From: Saccoglossus kowalevskii
Lineage: Eukaryota; Hemichordata; Enteropneusta; Harrimaniidae
Assembly: GCF_000003605.2 (NCBI RefSeq)
Contig: NW_003144111.1
Location: forward strand, 1 to 64,000
DNA length: 64,000 bases
Direction: 5' to 3'
Made by a program: the position numbers and the translations under genes. Positions 61,251 through 64,000 of the stretch are shown in pieces (the stretch's first letter is position 1; every line of letters starts with the position of its first letter). The notes beneath the pieces were generated by a model. The model was not told the DNA's origin, made no database searches, and saw only the letters and a program-made list of their open reading frames with translations.

Positions 61251-64000
61251 GTGGTATCGTGTGGTTACTGCTGCGATACACTCATACAAACCTAGTGTTA
61301 TCATCGTGTTGCTGATGCAAATCCTGGTGGTATCGTGTGGTTACTGCTGCGATACACTCATACAAACCTAGTGTTATCATCGTGTAGCTGATTCAATCTT
61401 AGTGGTATCGTGTGGTTACTGCTGCGATACACTCATACAAACCTAGTGTTATCATCGTGTTGCTGATGCAATCCTGGTGGTATCGTGTGGTTACTGCTGC
61501 GATACACTCATACAAACCTAGTGTTATCATTGTGTAGCTGATGCAATCTTAGTGGTATCGTGTGGTTACTGCTGTGATACACTCATACAAACCTAGTGTT
61601 ATCATCGTGTTGCTGATGCAATCCTGGTGGTATCGTGTGGTTACTGCTGCGATACACTCATACAAACCTAGTGTTATCATTGTGTAGCTGATGCAATCCT
61701 AGTGGTATCGTGTGGTTACTGCTGCGATACACTCGTACAAACTTAGTGTTATCATCGTGTTGCTGATGCAATCCTGGTGGTATCGTGTGGTTACTGCTGC
61801 GATACACTCATACAAACCTAGTGTTATCATCGTGTTGCTGATGCAATCCTGGTGGTATCGTGTTGTTACTGCTGCGATACACTCATACAAACCTAGTGTT
61901 ATCATCGTGTAGCTGATGCAATCCTAGTGGTATCGTGTGGTTACTGCTGCGATACACTCATACAAACCTAGTGTTATCATCGTGTAGCTGATGCAATCCT
62001 GGTGGTATCGTGTGGTTACTGCTGTGATACACTCATACAAAACTAGTGTTATCATCATGTTGCTGATGCAATCCTGTTGGTATCGTGTGGTTACTGCTGC
62101 GATACACTCATACAAACCTAGTGTTATCATCGTGTAGCTAATGCAATCCTAGTGGTATCGTGTGGTTACTGCTGCGATACACTCATACAAACCTAGTGTA
62201 TCATCGTGTTGCTGATGCAATCATAGTGGTATCGTGTGGTTACTGCTGCGATACACTCATACAAACCAAGTGTTATCATCGTGTTGCTGATGCAATCCTG
62301 GTGGTATCGTGTGGTTACTGCTGCGATACACTCATACAAACCTAGTGTTATCATCGTGTTGCTGATGCAATCCTGGTGGTATCGTGTGGTTACTGCTGCG
62401 ATACACTCATACAAACCAAGTGTTATCATCGTGTTGCTGATGCAATCCTGGTGGTATCGTGTGGTTACTGCTGCGATACACTCATACAAACCTAGTGTTA
62501 TCATCGTGTTGCTGATGCAATCCTGGTGGTATCGTGTGGTTACTGCTGCGATACACTCATACAAACCAAGTGTTATCATCGTGTTGCTGATGCAATCCTG
62601 GTGGTATCGTGTGGTTACTGCTGCGATACACTCATACAAACCTAGTGTTATCATCGTGTTGCTGATGCAATCCTGGTGGTATCGTGTGGTTACTGCTGCG
62701 ATACACTCATACAAACCTAGTGTTATCATTGTGTAGCTGATGCAATCCTAGTGGTATCGTGTGGTTACTGCTGCGATACACTCGTACAAACCTAGTGTTA
62801 TCATCATGTTGCTGATGCAATCCTGGTGGTATCATGTGGTTACTGCTGCGATACACTCATACAAACCTAGTGTTATCATCGTGGTGCTGATTTAATCCTA
62901 GTGGTATCGTGTGGTTACTGCTGCGATACACTCATACAAACCTAGTGTTATCATCGTGTTGCTGATGCAATCCTAGTGGTATCGTGTGGTTACTGCTGCG
63001 ATACACTCATACAAACCTAGTGTTATCATCGTGTTGCTGATGCAATCCTGGTGGTATCGTGTGGTTACTGCTGCGATACACTCATACAAACCAAGTGTTA
63101 TCATCGTGTTGCTGATGCAATCCTGGTGGTATCGTGTGGTTACTGCTGCGATACACTCATACAAACCTAGTGTTATCATCGTGTTGCTGATGCAATCCTG
63201 GTGGTATCGTGTGGTTACTGCTGCGATACACTCATACAAACCTAGTGTTATCATCGTGTTGCTGATACAATCCTGGTGGTATCGTGTGGTTACTGCTGCG
63301 ATACACTCATACAAACCTAGTGTTATCATCGTGTTGCTGATGCAATCATGGTGGTATCGTGTGGTTACTGCTGCGATACACTCATACAAACCTAGTGTTA
63401 TCATCGTGTTGCTGATGCAATCCTGGTGGTATCGTGGGATTACTGCTGCGATACACTCATACAAACCTAGTGTTATCATCGTCTTGCTGATGCAATCCTG
63501 GTGGTATCATGTGGTTACTGCTGCGATACACTCATACAAACCTAGTGTTATCATCGTGTAGCTGATGCAATCCTAGTGGTATCGTGTGGTTACTGCTGCA
63601 ATACACTCATACAAACCTAGTGTTATCATCGTGTTGCTGATGCAATCCTGGTGGTATCGTGTGGTTACTGCTGCGATACACTCATACAAACCTAGTGTTA
63701 TCATCGTGTAGCTGATGCAATCCTAGTGGTATCGTGTGGTTACTGCTGCGATACACTCATACAAACATAGTGTTATCATCGTGTTGCTGATGCAATCCTA
63801 GTGGTATCGTGTGGTTACTGCTGCGATACACTCATACAAACATAGTGTTATCATCGTGTTGCTGATGCAATCCTGGTGGTATCGTGTGGTTACTGCTGCG
63901 ATACACTCATACAAACCTAGTGTTATCATTGTGTAGCTGATGCAATCCTAGTGGTATCGTGTGGTTACTGCTGCGATACACTCGTACAAACCTAGTGTTA
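61251..64000 (+). repeat. D-rich tail, end, with dimeric run
   Basis: D copies (several with AATCTTAGTGG) surround CTCGTAC monomers at 61,734, 62,783 and 63,983, spaced 14 and 16 monomers in the last two steps. 61,924-62,130 is the copy of 29,503-29,709. 62,236-62,736 is the CCAAGTG/CCTAGTG dimeric run. Odd copies are CAAATCCTGG (+1, about 61,318), GTGTATC (-1, about 62,199) and GTGGTGCTGATTTAATCC (about 62,881). The window ends in the middle of a CTCGTAC module. Confidence 0.85.

Larger units (their letters stand above)
1..64000 (+). repeat. 75-bp tandem satellite array (about 853 monomers)
   Basis: The same 75-bp unit recurs head to tail from the first to the last base. Counting the unit from TTGCTGATGC, its landmarks are GGTGGTATCG (19-28), GGTTACTGCT (30-39), GCGATACACTC (40-50), ATACAAACCT (51-60) and AGTGTTATCATCGTG (61-75). 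The unit start falls at position 21 modulo 75 at the left end and 34 at the right end, and the drift is fully explained by the small indels recorded separately. The consensus has 34 G/C of 75. All copies have one orientation and the first and last copies are cut by the window ends. No unique DNA separates the copies. I do not recognise the family. Such arrays are typical of eukaryotic heterochromatin; a centromeric, pericentromeric or subtelomeric position is inference. Confidence 0.98.

Noticed and set aside
1-64000. CRISPR array, because of regular direct repeats
   Set aside because: There are no unique spacers: the whole 75-bp period is conserved. No cas-like genes are present and the array is far too long and homogeneous.
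1-64000. Protein-coding minisatellite such as a mucin-like or silk-like exon
   Set aside because: TAG variants occur throughout, both strands are equally open, indels that break the frame occur, and no unique exon ends are visible in 64 kb.
1-64000. Bacterial origin of the window
   Set aside because: No bacterial gene, ribosome-binding site or operon structure exists, and 64 kb of 75-bp tandem repeat with nested HORs is a eukaryotic satellite pattern.
1-64000. CENP-B box, telomere repeat or G-quadruplex motif in the monomer
   Set aside because: I found no TTCG-plus-CGGG arrangement as in the CENP-B box, no TTAGGG-like unit, and only three separated GG pairs instead of four G runs.
1-64000. 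Transposon-derived repeat (LTR, LINE, SINE or helitron tandem)
   Set aside because: No terminal repeats, poly-A tracts, target duplications or coding remnants are visible, and no monomer contains additional sequence apart from 1-9 bp changes.

Overview
The whole 64 kb window is one uninterrupted head-to-tail satellite DNA array. The basic monomer is 75 bp, about 45% G+C in its consensus, and about 853 copies fill the window. All copies lie in the same orientation. I found no unique sequence, transposon, RNA gene or credible protein gene, and both window ends fall inside a monomer, so the array continues beyond the window on both sides. This is the signature of constitutive heterochromatin (centromeric, pericentromeric, subtelomeric or knob-like) of a eukaryote. 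I do not recognise the monomer as a named satellite family and cannot name the species. Recurrent C-to-T and G-to-A changes at the three CpG sites of the monomer suggest a host with germline CpG methylation.

Two common subfamilies differ at the centre of the monomer: type V (TGTGGTTACT) and type G (TGGGATTACT). Two further diagnostic changes, GTAGCTG for GTTGCTG and CCTAGTGG for CCTGGTGG, often occur together in one monomer, called D (double TAG) here. D monomers tend to mark boundaries of larger repeat units. Rare private variants act as fingerprints that show which stretches are copies of each other.

Layout: 1-2.4 kb is a mixed V/G array ending in a perfect 300-bp (4-mer) tandem pair. 2.4-5.8 kb holds a block with a 9-bp internal duplication, a long V run and a G-rich run. 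5.8-13.7 kb carries V/G blocks, including two related blocks 3,600 bp apart, separated by a D-rich module. 13.7-17.4 kb is the clearest higher-order repeat (HOR), with a 10-monomer unit of 750 bp. 17.4-24 kb holds a homogeneous V run, a block present three times in the window, and a mosaic copy of the 3.7-5.7 kb region. 24.1-29.5 kb has clusters of small indels that look like residual assembly error. 29.5-47.6 kb repeats earlier modules in shuffled order, with local 14-mer, 4-mer and 7-mer tandem duplications. 47.6-64 kb is dominated by D monomers and by modules that start with a monomer carrying CTCGTAC, and it is the least open to translation.

The window holds no genes that work together. 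The many long reading frames on both strands exist because 75 is a multiple of 3 and the consensus lacks stops in one frame of each strand. Its biological content is the HOR architecture and the record of unequal exchange, segmental copying and homogenisation. I see no evidence of a new enzymatic, defence or mobile system.
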